64,000 bases of DNA from Marinoscillum sp964351625 (GCA_964351625.1 CAYGOV010000003.1:62001-126000); one strand, 5' to 3'. Counted from the first letter of the stretch, positions 23,672-33,084 are shown. Numbers and translations: made by a program. Notes: generated from the letters alone by a model not told the origin.

Positions 23672-26224
23672 ATGAAACAATTTAGACTCTGCTTTGTGTT
23701 GGCCTTTGCAATAGGATTAGCACCATTTTTATCAATGGCACAGCCAAATACTACCACCTCCCATGAGAGTAATAGTCAGAAAGTAAGGGACCTTAGTGGT
23801 TACAGGTGGAAGATGAAAATGATGCTTCCGGGTCAAGGAATTAAAAAGGGGTTGCACCAACTTCCTTCCGAGGATATTGAAACCTTGGTTTGGAATAATG
23901 CCAAAGTTCCGGGTGACGTTTACACGGATTTGTGGAGGGCTGGTGTGATTGATGACCCGTATTTTGGTAGAAATAGTGTGAAAGCTCAATGGGTTCAGCA
24001 ATTTGAGTGGTGGTACGCATATCAGTTTCAAGTGAAAGAAGACGTTAACAATCAAGTCGTGGATATTGTATTCGAGGGACTTGACTATAGTTGTGAAGTC
24101 TGGTTAAATGGACACTATCTGGGTAAACATGAAGGAGCATTCTCCAAATTTTCATTCAATGTTAATGAGTATTTAAGAATTCATCCTTGGGACTACCTCA
24201 AAGGTCAAAATATGCTGATGGTCAAAATTGACCCGGCACCACAAGTGAATGCCTTAGTTGCGGGTAAGAAAACCCCATGGTTCGGGGACTACTGGCGTGA
24301 CCTTGCGCCAATGGGTATTTGGAAACCAGTAAAATTGGTAAGGACTGGTAAGGTTCGTTTTGAAGATGTTTATGCCAACAACACGATCAATAAAGATGGT
24401 TCCGCCGATGTGAAGCTTGAGCTGACCGTGGAGAACACATCCGACATGTCCAAACAGATGTCATTTGTTGCTTCCCTGGAGGGTGAAAACTTTGAAATGG
24501 ATCCCATTGAAGTTGCATTTGAGGCTGCTGTAAAACCAGGGAAACAAAAAATTGAAAATATCATCCATGTCGAAGATGCTCAGTTATGGTGGCCATGGGA
24601 TTTGGGAAAACCAAATCTGTACAAAGCAAGAATCACTTTAAAGCAAGGGGAAACCAATCACGATTTTAACGAAACTGTTTTTGGTATTCGAGAAGTAACC
24701 TCCAAATGGAACCCAGGATTTGTAAAGGATGTGGATGTGACATTCCCTCGATCTACTTATATCAATGGTAAATTTCACTTTATTCGATCTGCTTGCTGGG
24801 GTGGCCCACCAGATATATTCACAGGACGAACCTCCCCGGAAGAGTACTATGAATTGATCCGACTGGCAAAGGAGATGAACATGAACAACATTCGGATTTT
24901 CGGATGGCATCCACCAGAAATACCAGAATTCTATCAGTATGCTGATGAAATGGGAATGACCATCTGGCAGGATATGATTCCACTTGGAACAGGTAACATA
25001 CCCATGGACGAAGAAAATCTCGCAGAGATTTTCAGTGAAGGCATTAAAGTGGTAAAAGAAAGAAGAAATCATCCATCACTGATAATGATGGAAGGTGGGG
25101 AGGAAATGATGTTCAGAACCCGGGATCCGCATGCCGGCCGGAGGTTTCTTGAACGTTTAGGAGACTCGTTACAGGCCTATGTTAACCTGCCTTATGTTCC
25201 GGATTCACCTATGACCGACCATGTGGCACAAGAGGCAGGATTCAAGCCAAAAGAAGCCGTTCATGCCTTAAGGTACTTTTATGATATGGGAGAATGGTTG
25301 CATGAAGATTGGTATCAGACCAAGGCTGATGGGTTTCCGATCGTGCCTGAATTTGCGATCACCTCGGTTCCATCAGTAGAAAGCCTGAAGAAGTTTATCC
25401 CAGAAAATGAAATGTGGCCTCCAGGACTAAGTTGGGGACACCATTGGGCCGATTTGACCAGATTGCGTATGCAAAACTGGGACGTGTTTGGTGATGAAAT
25501 GGTAGGATCATTAGAAGAGTTTGTAAATGCAACGCAAGATGCTCAGGGAATTATTTTTCAAAACGGAATTGAGCATTTTCGTAGAGATAAACCCAGCTTA
25601 TCCGCCATTGCCTTATGCCATTATATCACGTATTGGCCAGATATGAAGTGGGGGATAGTGGACAACTATCAGCAACCAAAGAACTCCTATTATTTTGTTC
25701 AAAAAGCTTATCAACCATTGCTTATTAATCTGGAATTCAAAAAGAGAAGATGGGAGAAGAATGAAGCTTTCAAAGGTAGTATATGGGTGATCAATGATTT
25801 TTATAAAACATTCGAGAATTGTAAGGCAACCCTCACTATTAAAAACGAAGATGGTAAAGTACTTAAAAGTGAGAAGTTCGATTTCGGAACTATTGAGGAA
25901 AATAGCGCTAAGAAATTTGTTGATATATCTGCGGAAATTCTATCCAAGGTGGATAAGAAATTCACTGTTTTATTAGAACTGAAAGACAGTTCGGGCAAAG
26001 TCATTTCTTCCAATGACTATTTTTTCCTTATTGGCAACCAAGAGCAAGCTTCTGCACGATTTAAGGAATGGAAGCAGGAACGTTTGGATTTGGAGAATAA
26101 GTACGGTAAGTACGGCTCCTACTATCATTATTTTGATGAATTCACAGGTGAAAACGGGAAGAAATACGAGAGTGGAGTTCAAACACCGCGAGCAACTGGT
26201 TTTCCTTCAAACGGATTAAAATGA
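23672..26224 (+). CDS. Glycoside hydrolase family 2, beta-mannosidase-like, exported
   Basis: 850 residues with a signal peptide ending near residue 23 (SMAQ). GH2 layout: jelly-roll N-domain (about 40-225, with VFEGLDYSCEVWLNG and PMGIWKPVKLV), immunoglobulin-like domain, TIM barrel from about 345 (NNIRIFGWHPPEIPEFYQYADEMGM), acid/base region HPSLIMMEGGEEMM and nucleophile PEFAITSVPS (E560). The acid/base is E478, but the Asn that normally precedes it is Glu (E477). It heads a seven-gene operon and overlaps the next gene by ATGA (26221-26224). It probably cleaves the glycoside or conjugate whose product is then imported. Sugar unknown. Confidence 0.85.
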   Translation: MKQFRLCFVLAFAIGLAPFLSMAQPNTTTSHESNSQKVRDLSGYRWKMKMMLPGQGIKKGLHQLPSEDIETLVWNNAKVPGDVYTDLWRAGVIDDPYFGRNSVKAQWVQQFEWWYAYQFQVKEDVNNQVVDIVFEGLDYSCEVWLNGHYLGKHEGAFSKFSFNVNEYLRIHPWDYLKGQNMLMVKIDPAPQVNALVAGKKTPWFGDYWRDLAPMGIWKPVKLVRTGKVRFEDVYANNTINKDGSADVKLELTVENTSDMSKQMSFVASLEGENFEMDPIEVAFEAAVKPGKQKIENIIHVEDAQLWWPWDLGKPNLYKARITLKQGETNHDFNETVFGIREVTSKWNPGFVKDVDVTFPRSTYINGKFHFIRSACWGGPPDIFTGRTSPEEYYELIRLAKEMNMNNIRIFGWHPPEIPEFYQYADEMGMTIWQDMIPLGTGNIPMDEENLAEIFSEGIKVVKERRNHPSLIMMEGGEEMMFRTRDPHAGRRFLERLGDSLQAYVNLPYVPDSPMTDHVAQEAGFKPKEAVHALRYFYDMGEWLHEDWYQTKADGFPIVPEFAITSVPSVESLKKFIPENEMWPPGLSWGHHWADLTRLRMQNWDVFGDEMVGSLEEFVNATQDAQGIIFQNGIEHFRRDKPSLSAIALCHYITYWPDMKWGIVDNYQQPKNSYYFVQKAYQPLLINLEFKKRRWEKNEAFKGSIWVINDFYKTFENCKATLTIKNEDGKVLKSEKFDFGTIEENSAKKFVDISAEILSKVDKKFTVLLELKDSSGKVISSNDYFFLIGNQEQASARFKEWKQERLDLENKYGKYGSYYHYFDEFTGENGKKYESGVQTPRATGFPSNGLK

Positions 26225-27378
26225 GCAAAGAACAAATACATTTAAAAGGCATCACATGGGATCACAGCAGGGGGTTTACTTCAGCTGTTGCTACCGCCCA
26301 GCGCTTTCATGAATTGAATCCCAACGTGGAAATAACCTGGCAAAAACGATCATTACAGGCATTTGCCGATGAACCCATCAGTGAATTGGCGAAATGTTTC
26401 GACTTGTTAATAATCGATCATCCATGGGCAGGTTTTGCAGCTCGGACTGGTGTAATACTACCATTGGATAAGTTTTTGCCAGAGGGGTTTATAAAGGATC
26501 AGGCTGATAATTCTGTTGGACGGTCGCATGAGAGCTACAGCTATGACGGGCATCAATGGGCTTTGGCAATTGATGCGGCAACACCTGTTGCAGCAAGTCG
26601 ACCTGATTTGTTGGAACGGCATGGTTTATCTCTTCCTGAAAATTGGGATGACCTGGTTACACTTGCCAGCAAGGGATTAGTTGCTATACCTGGCATCCCC
26701 CAGGATACACTCATGAGTTTTTATATGTTGTGTAGCACATTAGGCGAGGATGTTTGTGCCTCACCAGATCATGTGATTTCAGATGAAGTGGGGATTATGG
26801 CCTTGGAGATGCTGAGAGAGTTGGGTCAATATATTGATAGGGATAGCTATGACTTTAATCCCATTAAAGTATATGAGGCCATGACCCTCACGGATAAATA
26901 TGCATATTCACCATTTGCGTATGGTTATAGTAATTATTCACGACCTGGATATGCCAAAAATCTTCTGAAATTTCACGACATGTTGAAGATCAGCGGCCGG
27001 GGTTTGATAACCACACTTGGTGGGACAGGATTGGCCATTTCTGCTAATTGCAAGCATGTTGAGATGGCCGCTAAATACACAGAATACACTGCCGCATCAT
27101 TGACCCAACGCACTGTATTTTTTGATAATGGCGGCCAACCGGGATATAGGAAGGCTTGGGAAGACTCACATACAAATACTTTAACTTATGACTACTTTAA
27201 GGACACTTTACCGGCACTAGATAGAGCTTTTTTACGTCCGAGATATCACGGCCATATGTACTTTCAAGATAACTCAGGAGAGCCGATTCGTCAGTTCATG
27301 ATCAATGGAGGAGACTCTGCATCGGTTTTGAGTAAATTGAATAACCTCTACATTGAATCATTAACAAATGCACACTAA
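26221..27378 (+). CDS. Solute-binding-protein-fold protein without signal peptide
   Basis: 385 residues. The sequence follows family-1 extracellular sugar-binding proteins of ABC importers: an early GITWDHSRGFTSAVATAQRFHELNPNVEITW, FDLLIIDHPWAGFAARTGVILPLD, ENWDDLVTLA, then the C-lobe GLITTLGGTGLAISANCKHVEMAA. But the N-terminus has no signal peptide or lipobox, and there are no permease or ATPase genes nearby. It is coupled on both sides (ATGA with GH2; 11-base overlap with the first CoA-transferase). A cytoplasmic ligand-binding or chaperone-like role in the CoA pathway is an inference. Confidence 0.75.
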   Translation: MSKEQIHLKGITWDHSRGFTSAVATAQRFHELNPNVEITWQKRSLQAFADEPISELAKCFDLLIIDHPWAGFAARTGVILPLDKFLPEGFIKDQADNSVGRSHESYSYDGHQWALAIDAATPVAASRPDLLERHGLSLPENWDDLVTLASKGLVAIPGIPQDTLMSFYMLCSTLGEDVCASPDHVISDEVGIMALEMLRELGQYIDRDSYDFNPIKVYEAMTLTDKYAYSPFAYGYSNYSRPGYAKNLLKFHDMLKISGRGLITTLGGTGLAISANCKHVEMAAKYTEYTAASLTQRTVFFDNGGQPGYRKAWEDSHTNTLTYDYFKDTLPALDRAFLRPRYHGHMYFQDNSGEPIRQFMINGGDSASVLSKLNNLYIESLTNAH

Positions 27379-28525
27379 CAAACTGCCTTTAGAAGGGATC
27401 ACTGTCCTTGAGTTTTCACAGTTTATGGCAGGACCATCTGCAGGACTCAAGCTTGCTGACCTTGGAGCTCGTGTGATCAAAATAGAGCGTCCCGGAGTAG
27501 GAGAGTCAGGAAGGCAAATTGCTATCAAGAATTTGTTTATAGGCAAAGACAGTTTGGTGTTTCATACGATCAACCGCAACAAGCAGTCATATGGAGCCAA
27601 TTTGAAAGATCATGCTGACCTGGATAAGATCAAAAAATTGATTGCCCAAGCTGATGTTATGACTCACAATTTCCGTCCAGGAGTGATGGAAAAGATTGGG
27701 ATGGACTATGATTCGGCAAGGACGATAAATCCTAAAATTGTTTATGGAGATGTACTAGGTTACGGTGCAAAAGGTCCTTGGAAAGACAAGCCTGGACAAG
27801 ACCTTTTAATCCAGTCATTGTCTGGTCTAACCTATCTGACTGGAAACGAGGATGACAATCCCACACCGATGGGCATTGCTGCCTCAGATATGTTCACCGG
27901 AGGGCATTTAGTTCAGGGAATCATTGCCGCTTTAATCCAGCGTCATAAAACGGGACAAGGTGCTCATATATCTGTGAGTTTGTTAGAGTCCACATTGGAT
28001 ATGCAGTTCGAAGCATTGACCACTTATTTAAATAATGGAAATCAAATGACTTCCAGAGCAAAGAAAGGTAATTCGCAACCATTTTTAGGGGCACCTTACG
28101 GTATATACGAAACTAAAGACAGTCACATTGCTATAGCCATGAAGCCTCTTAACCAATTGGCTCAAGCTATGAATATTGAATTGCCCGAGAGATACAAAAC
28201 TAAACAGAGCTGGTTTGATTCCAGAAATGAAATTATGGCCTTTTTGGGGAAGCATTTCGTCAAAAAAAGCACAGATGACTGGGTGAATGAACTTGAGCCT
28301 CATAGCATCTGGTGTGCTCCTATTTATGACTACAGTCAGATACTAAATAATGACGGATATAAAGTGTTACAAATGGATCAGGAAGTGGAAACCAGCGATG
28401 GCAAGACGTTGAGAACCACCAGATGCCCTATCCGAATCGACGGAAATCGTATTTTTTCGCGGAAATCCGCCCCGAAAGTTGGTGAAGATAATACTGAGAT
28501 TGATAAAGAATTTAATCTGATATGA
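27368..28525 (+). CDS. CaiB/BaiF (family III) CoA-transferase 1
   Basis: 385 residues. Family marks: LEGITVLEFSQFMAGP at the N-terminus, NRNKQSYGANLK, ADVMTHNFRPGVMEKIG, GYGAKGPWKDKPGQD, and the catalytic Asp in IAASDMFTGGH (D174). These enzymes move CoA between carboxylic acids through an aspartyl-CoA anhydride. It overlaps the previous gene by 11 bases and the next by ATGA. Its close tandem paralogue suggests either a heteromer, as in benzylsuccinate CoA-transferase, or two steps of one route. Substrate acid unknown. Confidence 0.92.
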   Translation: MHTNKLPLEGITVLEFSQFMAGPSAGLKLADLGARVIKIERPGVGESGRQIAIKNLFIGKDSLVFHTINRNKQSYGANLKDHADLDKIKKLIAQADVMTHNFRPGVMEKIGMDYDSARTINPKIVYGDVLGYGAKGPWKDKPGQDLLIQSLSGLTYLTGNEDDNPTPMGIAASDMFTGGHLVQGIIAALIQRHKTGQGAHISVSLLESTLDMQFEALTTYLNNGNQMTSRAKKGNSQPFLGAPYGIYETKDSHIAIAMKPLNQLAQAMNIELPERYKTKQSWFDSRNEIMAFLGKHFVKKSTDDWVNELEPHSIWCAPIYDYSQILNNDGYKVLQMDQEVETSDGKTLRTTRCPIRIDGNRIFSRKSAPKVGEDNTEIDKEFNLI

Positions 28526-29664
28526 GACCCCTAGAAGACGTATTGGTACTCGACTTTAGTCAGTTTTTGTCTGGCCCGTCAGCGAGCTTGCGAATGGCGG
28601 ACCTTGGTGCACGTGTCATCAAAATTGAACAACCAAAGACAGGGGATATCTGCAGGGAACTTTATGTATCTCATGTAGAGATGAACAATGAATCGTCTAT
28701 TTTTCATGCGATCAATAGGAACAAACAAAGCTATCAAGTTGATTTAAAAACTGAGGAAGGGCGTGCAAAAGTATATCAGCTAATCAAAAAGGCAGATGTG
28801 GTTATGCATAACTTCAGACCAGGAGTCGTAGATCGTTTGGGTCTGGATTACGCCATGATCAGGACAATCAATCCAAAAATCGTCTATGGCGAAATATCAG
28901 GTTATGGAAAGGAAGGACCTTGGGTGAAAAAGCCTGGTCAAGACCTATTGGTTCAAGCGATATCCGGCCTTACAACCTTAAGTGGAAATCGTGGAGTAGG
29001 TCCAGTTCCAATGGGTTTGGCTATTGTTGATTTATTGGCAGGAGTTCATCTGACTCAGGGTATTTTGGCATGTCTCTTTAGAAAAGGTAAAACCAATGAA
29101 GGTGGTTTGGTCGAGGTGAATATGCTTGAGTCTATCATGGAATTTCAATTCGAATCAGTCACCACCTATTTTTATGATGGTGGCCAACCGACTGAGCGTA
29201 CCAAAACGAACAATGCCCATCCGTATTTGGGTGCACCCTATGGTATATACCAAACGAAAGATGGCTACATGGCCTTAGCTATGGGAAGCATCCCAGTTTT
29301 GGGTGAATTGATGAGTTGTGAGCCTTTGTTATATTTCAAAGAAATCCCAAGCTGGTTTACTGAACGAGATAAAATCAAGGCCATTTTAGCTAATCTTTTG
29401 AAAACGCAAAACACGCAACATTGGCTGGATATTTTGGAGCCAGCAGATATTTGGTGTGCTGAGGTGTTAGACTGGAAACGATTGTTTGACAAAGAAGCCT
29501 TTCAGATTTTAGACATGATCCAGGAAGTGGTGATGTCAGATGGTTACAAGTTCGAAACTACTAGATGCCCGATTAGATTCAATGATGAATTGTTTAAATC
29601 CACCTTGGGGACGCCTAAACTGGGTGAGCACAACGAAAAGATTGAAAGTGAATTTCTAAAATAG
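28522..29664 (+). CDS. CaiB/BaiF (family III) CoA-transferase 2
   Basis: 380 residues, clearly paralogous to the gene before it (shared FSQFLSGPSASLRMADLGAR, NRNKQSYQVDLK, NFRPGVVDRLG, GPWVKKPGQDLL, APYGIYQTKDG). The catalytic Asp is kept (D170, in LAIVDLLAG), so it need not be a non-catalytic partner. Start ATG overlaps the upstream stop. Only one base separates its stop from the hydratase ATG. Together the pair should activate an acid as CoA ester for the following hydratase. Confidence 0.92.
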   Translation: MRPLEDVLVLDFSQFLSGPSASLRMADLGARVIKIEQPKTGDICRELYVSHVEMNNESSIFHAINRNKQSYQVDLKTEEGRAKVYQLIKKADVVMHNFRPGVVDRLGLDYAMIRTINPKIVYGEISGYGKEGPWVKKPGQDLLVQAISGLTTLSGNRGVGPVPMGLAIVDLLAGVHLTQGILACLFRKGKTNEGGLVEVNMLESIMEFQFESVTTYFYDGGQPTERTKTNNAHPYLGAPYGIYQTKDGYMALAMGSIPVLGELMSCEPLLYFKEIPSWFTERDKIKAILANLLKTQNTQHWLDILEPADIWCAEVLDWKRLFDKEAFQILDMIQEVVMSDGYKFETTRCPIRFNDELFKSTLGTPKLGEHNEKIESEFLK

Positions 29665-29665
29665 C

Positions 29666-30448
29666 ATGGAAGATATTTCAAATACATTACTGGTTCGAAA
29701 GGAAGGTGCTACGGCAACTTTAAGTCTTAATAGACCTCCGGCCAATAGCTATTATCTTGATTTTTTGCAGCTGATTGCATCTGCAATTCAAAAATTCAAC
29801 ACAGATGATTCCATCAAAGTGATTTTAATCAAAAGCACCTCCGAGAAGTTTTTTTGTGCAGGAGCAGATATTAAGATTTTCGCTTCCAATTCTCCGGAGC
29901 AAAATAAAGAAATGGTGCTTGCGGCTAGAGCCGTTACTCAAGCAATTACTTCAAGTAAAAAAATAGTTATTGCCGCTATCAAAGGTCACGCTCTAGGAGG
30001 TGGGTTGGAGCTGGCAATGGCTTGTGATATTCGACTGGCGGCTGAAGGAGAGTACTTAATTGGACTACCTGAAGTGAAACTAGGACTGATGCCAGGGAAC
30101 GGCGGCACTCCGAGGTTAATTGACCTTATTGGTGCAAGTCGTGCGATGGAGTTGTTGGTGACAGGCCAGAATATCTCACCAAAGAGAGCCTATGAAATTG
30201 GTTTGTTTAACCAGTTGTTTCCTAAAAGTGAATTTGATCAATTCGTAAAAAACTATGTCGATGAATTGGCTGCAGGCGCTGGTGAAGCAATGTCGTCCAT
30301 AAAGCAATTTGTGCGGCAGCATAAGGGTATGAACCTTGATGAATCACTAAAATTAGAGACTAAAAAAGTGGGTTCATTGTATGACACTGATGATGCTAGA
30401 GAAGGATTTCGGTCTTTTGTTGAAAAGAGAAAACCCAAGTTTAAATAA
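29666..30448 (+). CDS. Enoyl-CoA hydratase/isomerase (crotonase) family
   Basis: 260 residues, typical crotonase length. Oxyanion-hole segments AGADIK (65-70) and GHALGGGLELAMACD (107-121) are present, and both hydratase glutamates are kept: E115 in GGGLE and E136 in GLPEVKLG. It can therefore be a true hydratase, or a hydratase-lyase that splits the chain to an aldehyde plus acetyl-CoA. The latter would make sense of the aldehyde dehydrogenase 21 bases downstream, but this is inference. Confidence 0.9.
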   Translation: MEDISNTLLVRKEGATATLSLNRPPANSYYLDFLQLIASAIQKFNTDDSIKVILIKSTSEKFFCAGADIKIFASNSPEQNKEMVLAARAVTQAITSSKKIVIAAIKGHALGGGLELAMACDIRLAAEGEYLIGLPEVKLGLMPGNGGTPRLIDLIGASRAMELLVTGQNISPKRAYEIGLFNQLFPKSEFDQFVKNYVDELAAGAGEAMSSIKQFVRQHKGMNLDESLKLETKKVGSLYDTDDAREGFRSFVEKRKPKFK

Positions 30449-30469
30449 TCAAGAAAATTAAAACCCAAA

Positions 30470-31930
30470 ATGATGAACCAGGAAATCAAACACTACCCAT
30501 GTTATATTAATGGTGAATGGCTGGATTCTAATACTCGAGACAAAATCGAAGTGGCAAATCCAGTCAATAATCAAGTTTACGCAACTGTGACTGCCTGCAA
30601 CGAAGACGATGTACAGCACGCACTTGAGACTTCTGAGAAAGCACAACTTTCCTGGCAGTTGCTACCAGCGCAGACCAGGGCAAATCATATCTACGCGATT
30701 GCGGACAGACTAAAAGCGGAGCGGGAGCATTTCGCTAAGTTGCTCGTATTGGAGCAAGGTAAAACCTACCCAGAAGCTTTAGGAGAGGTGGACGATACAA
30801 TTCGCTATATGACCTATTCGGCAGAAGCTGCCAGAAGGATTCAGGGTGCTATATTTCCATCAGATCTTCCCAATGAGCACTTGTCCATTCATAAAGTTCC
30901 TTATGGTGTTATGGTGGCGCTTTGTGCTTTCAATTATCCATTGGCCCTTATAGGGAGAAAGCTTGGGCCTGGTTTGGCAACCGGTAATACGGTTATAATC
31001 AAGCCGCATGACCTGACACCAACCACGGCTTCAGAGTTTTGTCGACTAGTGCATGATGCGGGTTTACCAAAAGGTGTCGTGAATATGGTTGCAACAAAAG
31101 ATGTGCACACGGCTGCCAAATTGATTGAAAGCCCTATTACTAAATTGATCAGTCTTACAGGTAGTACCAATGCTGGGAGAGCGATATACCGAGCGGCCGC
31201 AAATAATATAACAGGTTTGATTCTTGAGTTGGGAGGTAAGGCACCTTTTATCGTATTAGATGATGCTGATATTGACAAGGCAGTAGAAGCTGCAGTCATT
31301 TCCCGATATGCCAATTGTGGACAGGTTTGTATCTGCAATGAAATGGTGATGGTGCATGAAAAAGTAGCCAATGAATTCACTGAGAAATTGATCAAACGTG
31401 TGAAACAAATCAAAGTAGGTGATCCTTTTGATAGTGCCATTCAGATGGGACCAAATGTGAGTGGACTAGGGCTTGATCGTGTCGATAAACTAGTCAAAGA
31501 AAATATTGCCGCAGGTGCGGAGTTGGTATTGGGCGGAAAACGACCTGAAGGGAAGATGTTTGAACATGGCAACTGGTACGAACCCACCATTTTGACCAAT
31601 GTCAAAGATGGAGATCCTACCGTACAATCCGAGCTGTTTGCACCAGTCATGCCCATCATGAAAGTATCCGGTTTTGATGAGGCTTTGGCCTTGACCAATA
31701 AACGAGAAGAAGGGCTGTCTGCGTATTTATATACCAACAATTACAAGACCCACCAGCGTGCGATCAACGAAATGCAAGTGGGAACCATTTTTATTAATAA
31801 GCAGATCGTTGGCTATATCCAGGGCTACCATTCCGGTCACAAGACCTCTGGTGTAGGTGGAGAAGACGGTGTATTCGGGATAGAGTGCCACATGCAGAAA
31901 CGAACCATATATATGGATTATTCTGAATAG
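30470..31930 (+). CDS. NAD(P)-dependent aldehyde dehydrogenase, AldA-like
   Basis: 486 residues. Active-site residues are in place: Asn in AFNYP (N156), LELGGK (E253) and GQVCIC (C287). The GQVC-x-C pattern and the C-terminal GYHSGHKTSGVGGEDG resemble E. coli AldA (lactaldehyde/glycolaldehyde dehydrogenase). It is the sixth gene of the operon, 21 bases after the hydratase. It would oxidise an aldehyde made by the pathway, or a small aldehyde such as lactaldehyde from a deoxysugar; both readings are open. Two Met codons open the gene; the first is used here. Confidence 0.9.
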   Translation: MMNQEIKHYPCYINGEWLDSNTRDKIEVANPVNNQVYATVTACNEDDVQHALETSEKAQLSWQLLPAQTRANHIYAIADRLKAEREHFAKLLVLEQGKTYPEALGEVDDTIRYMTYSAEAARRIQGAIFPSDLPNEHLSIHKVPYGVMVALCAFNYPLALIGRKLGPGLATGNTVIIKPHDLTPTTASEFCRLVHDAGLPKGVVNMVATKDVHTAAKLIESPITKLISLTGSTNAGRAIYRAAANNITGLILELGGKAPFIVLDDADIDKAVEAAVISRYANCGQVCICNEMVMVHEKVANEFTEKLIKRVKQIKVGDPFDSAIQMGPNVSGLGLDRVDKLVKENIAAGAELVLGGKRPEGKMFEHGNWYEPTILTNVKDGDPTVQSELFAPVMPIMKVSGFDEALALTNKREEGLSAYLYTNNYKTHQRAINEMQVGTIFINKQIVGYIQGYHSGHKTSGVGGEDGVFGIECHMQKRTIYMDYSE

Positions 31931-32029
31931 AAGTTATCTCAATGGCGTTTGTCTCACTGAGGCGCTCAAAGGGTTGACAAACCTGGAATACATAATGATA
32001 TTATTAATCATTTTCTAAAATCTAAAAAA

Positions 32030-33049
32030 ATGGGAATAGGAATTATCTGGGTATTAGCTGCAGCGGTGATGCTGGGTTTTTATGCCCTTCCGAGTAAATC
32101 TGTAAAAAACTACTCCGTCGATAATCTGTGGGGGAGTTTTTGGTTCATGGCCATGTTTATTGTTCCGACACTGGCAAGTATTTTTTTGGTTGAAGGGCTG
32201 GGAGATACCTATGCTCAGATACCTGCAAATGTATTCATAGGAGTATTCTTGTTGAGCATGCTGTGGGGTGTTGGTAACCTGCTTTGGGGAATAAGTATAT
32301 CCAAAATCGGGATGGCGCTAGGCTTCAGTCTTTTGATTGGTATTGCAACTTTGGTAGGGTCTATGTTGCCCTTTTTTATTGGAAGCATAGACAAGCTGGG
32401 AACCGCTGGAGGGCTGACAATCATGGTTGGAATTTTCTGCATTATGATTGGAATAATTTTTAATGGAAAGGCAGGGCTTTTAAGAGAGGCTGGAAATGAG
32501 AATAAAACCAGTTCATCAGATATGCGGATAGGGATTATCATGTGTGTGGTCGGTGGTATATGTGCCGCAGGATTCAATTTATCCTATCATGTGGCAGATA
32601 ACATAGGACAAATTGGAGCTATTTCTCAAGGTGAATTCGGTAATGAACCATGGATAGCGCGACTAGCTGTGATGTTGCCTTCATTTATTGGTAGCGGCGT
32701 GATCACTGTGGGGTACTTTATTTATCAACTGTCCAAGAACAAAACCTGGGGTAATTTTTCAATTGAAGGAAGTGGAAGAAACCTATTGCTCATCGGTAGC
32801 ATGGCGCTTGTTTATTGCGCCTCTTTGATCATTTATGGATTGGGTGCATATGAGCTTGGATCTCTTGGCACATCTGTTGGGTTTGCCATTTTTCAGACGT
32901 TCTGCATCATGGTTGCCAATGTACTTGGAATATTTACAGGTGAATGGTTTCAGGCAAGTAACAAGAGTAAAAATTGGATGTACGCAGGGTTATTTGCAAT
33001 GACTGTAGGTATTGTAGTCGTGGCATATGGAAATTATTTGATTGGATGA
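32030..33049 (+). CDS. RhaT-like sugar/H+ symporter (DMT superfamily)
   Basis: 339 residues with about ten hydrophobic segments. The N-terminus (IIWVLAAAVMLGFYALPSKSVKNYSVDNLWG), the MLWGVGNLLWGISISKIGMALGFSLLIG stretch and the centre CAAGFNLSYHVADN match the L-rhamnose-proton symporter family in length and pattern. It lies 99 bases after the aldehyde dehydrogenase, last in the operon, and converges with the lactonase gene. It probably brings the GH2 product or a related sugar or sugar acid into the cytoplasm. Confidence 0.85.
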   Translation: MGIGIIWVLAAAVMLGFYALPSKSVKNYSVDNLWGSFWFMAMFIVPTLASIFLVEGLGDTYAQIPANVFIGVFLLSMLWGVGNLLWGISISKIGMALGFSLLIGIATLVGSMLPFFIGSIDKLGTAGGLTIMVGIFCIMIGIIFNGKAGLLREAGNENKTSSSDMRIGIIMCVVGGICAAGFNLSYHVADNIGQIGAISQGEFGNEPWIARLAVMLPSFIGSGVITVGYFIYQLSKNKTWGNFSIEGSGRNLLLIGSMALVYCASLIIYGLGAYELGSLGTSVGFAIFQTFCIMVANVLGIFTGEWFQASNKSKNWMYAGLFAMTVGIVVVAYGNYLIG

Positions 33050-33084
33050 TTAAAAAAACCGCAGCACTATATAAGAAATCGCTT

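Noticed and set aside
24638..25072. 144-codon open frame on the minus strand
   Set aside because: Antisense to the GH2 barrel, which has conserved catalytic motifs.
30934..31440. 168-codon open frame on the minus strand
   Set aside because: Antisense to the aldehyde dehydrogenase active-site region; no own features.
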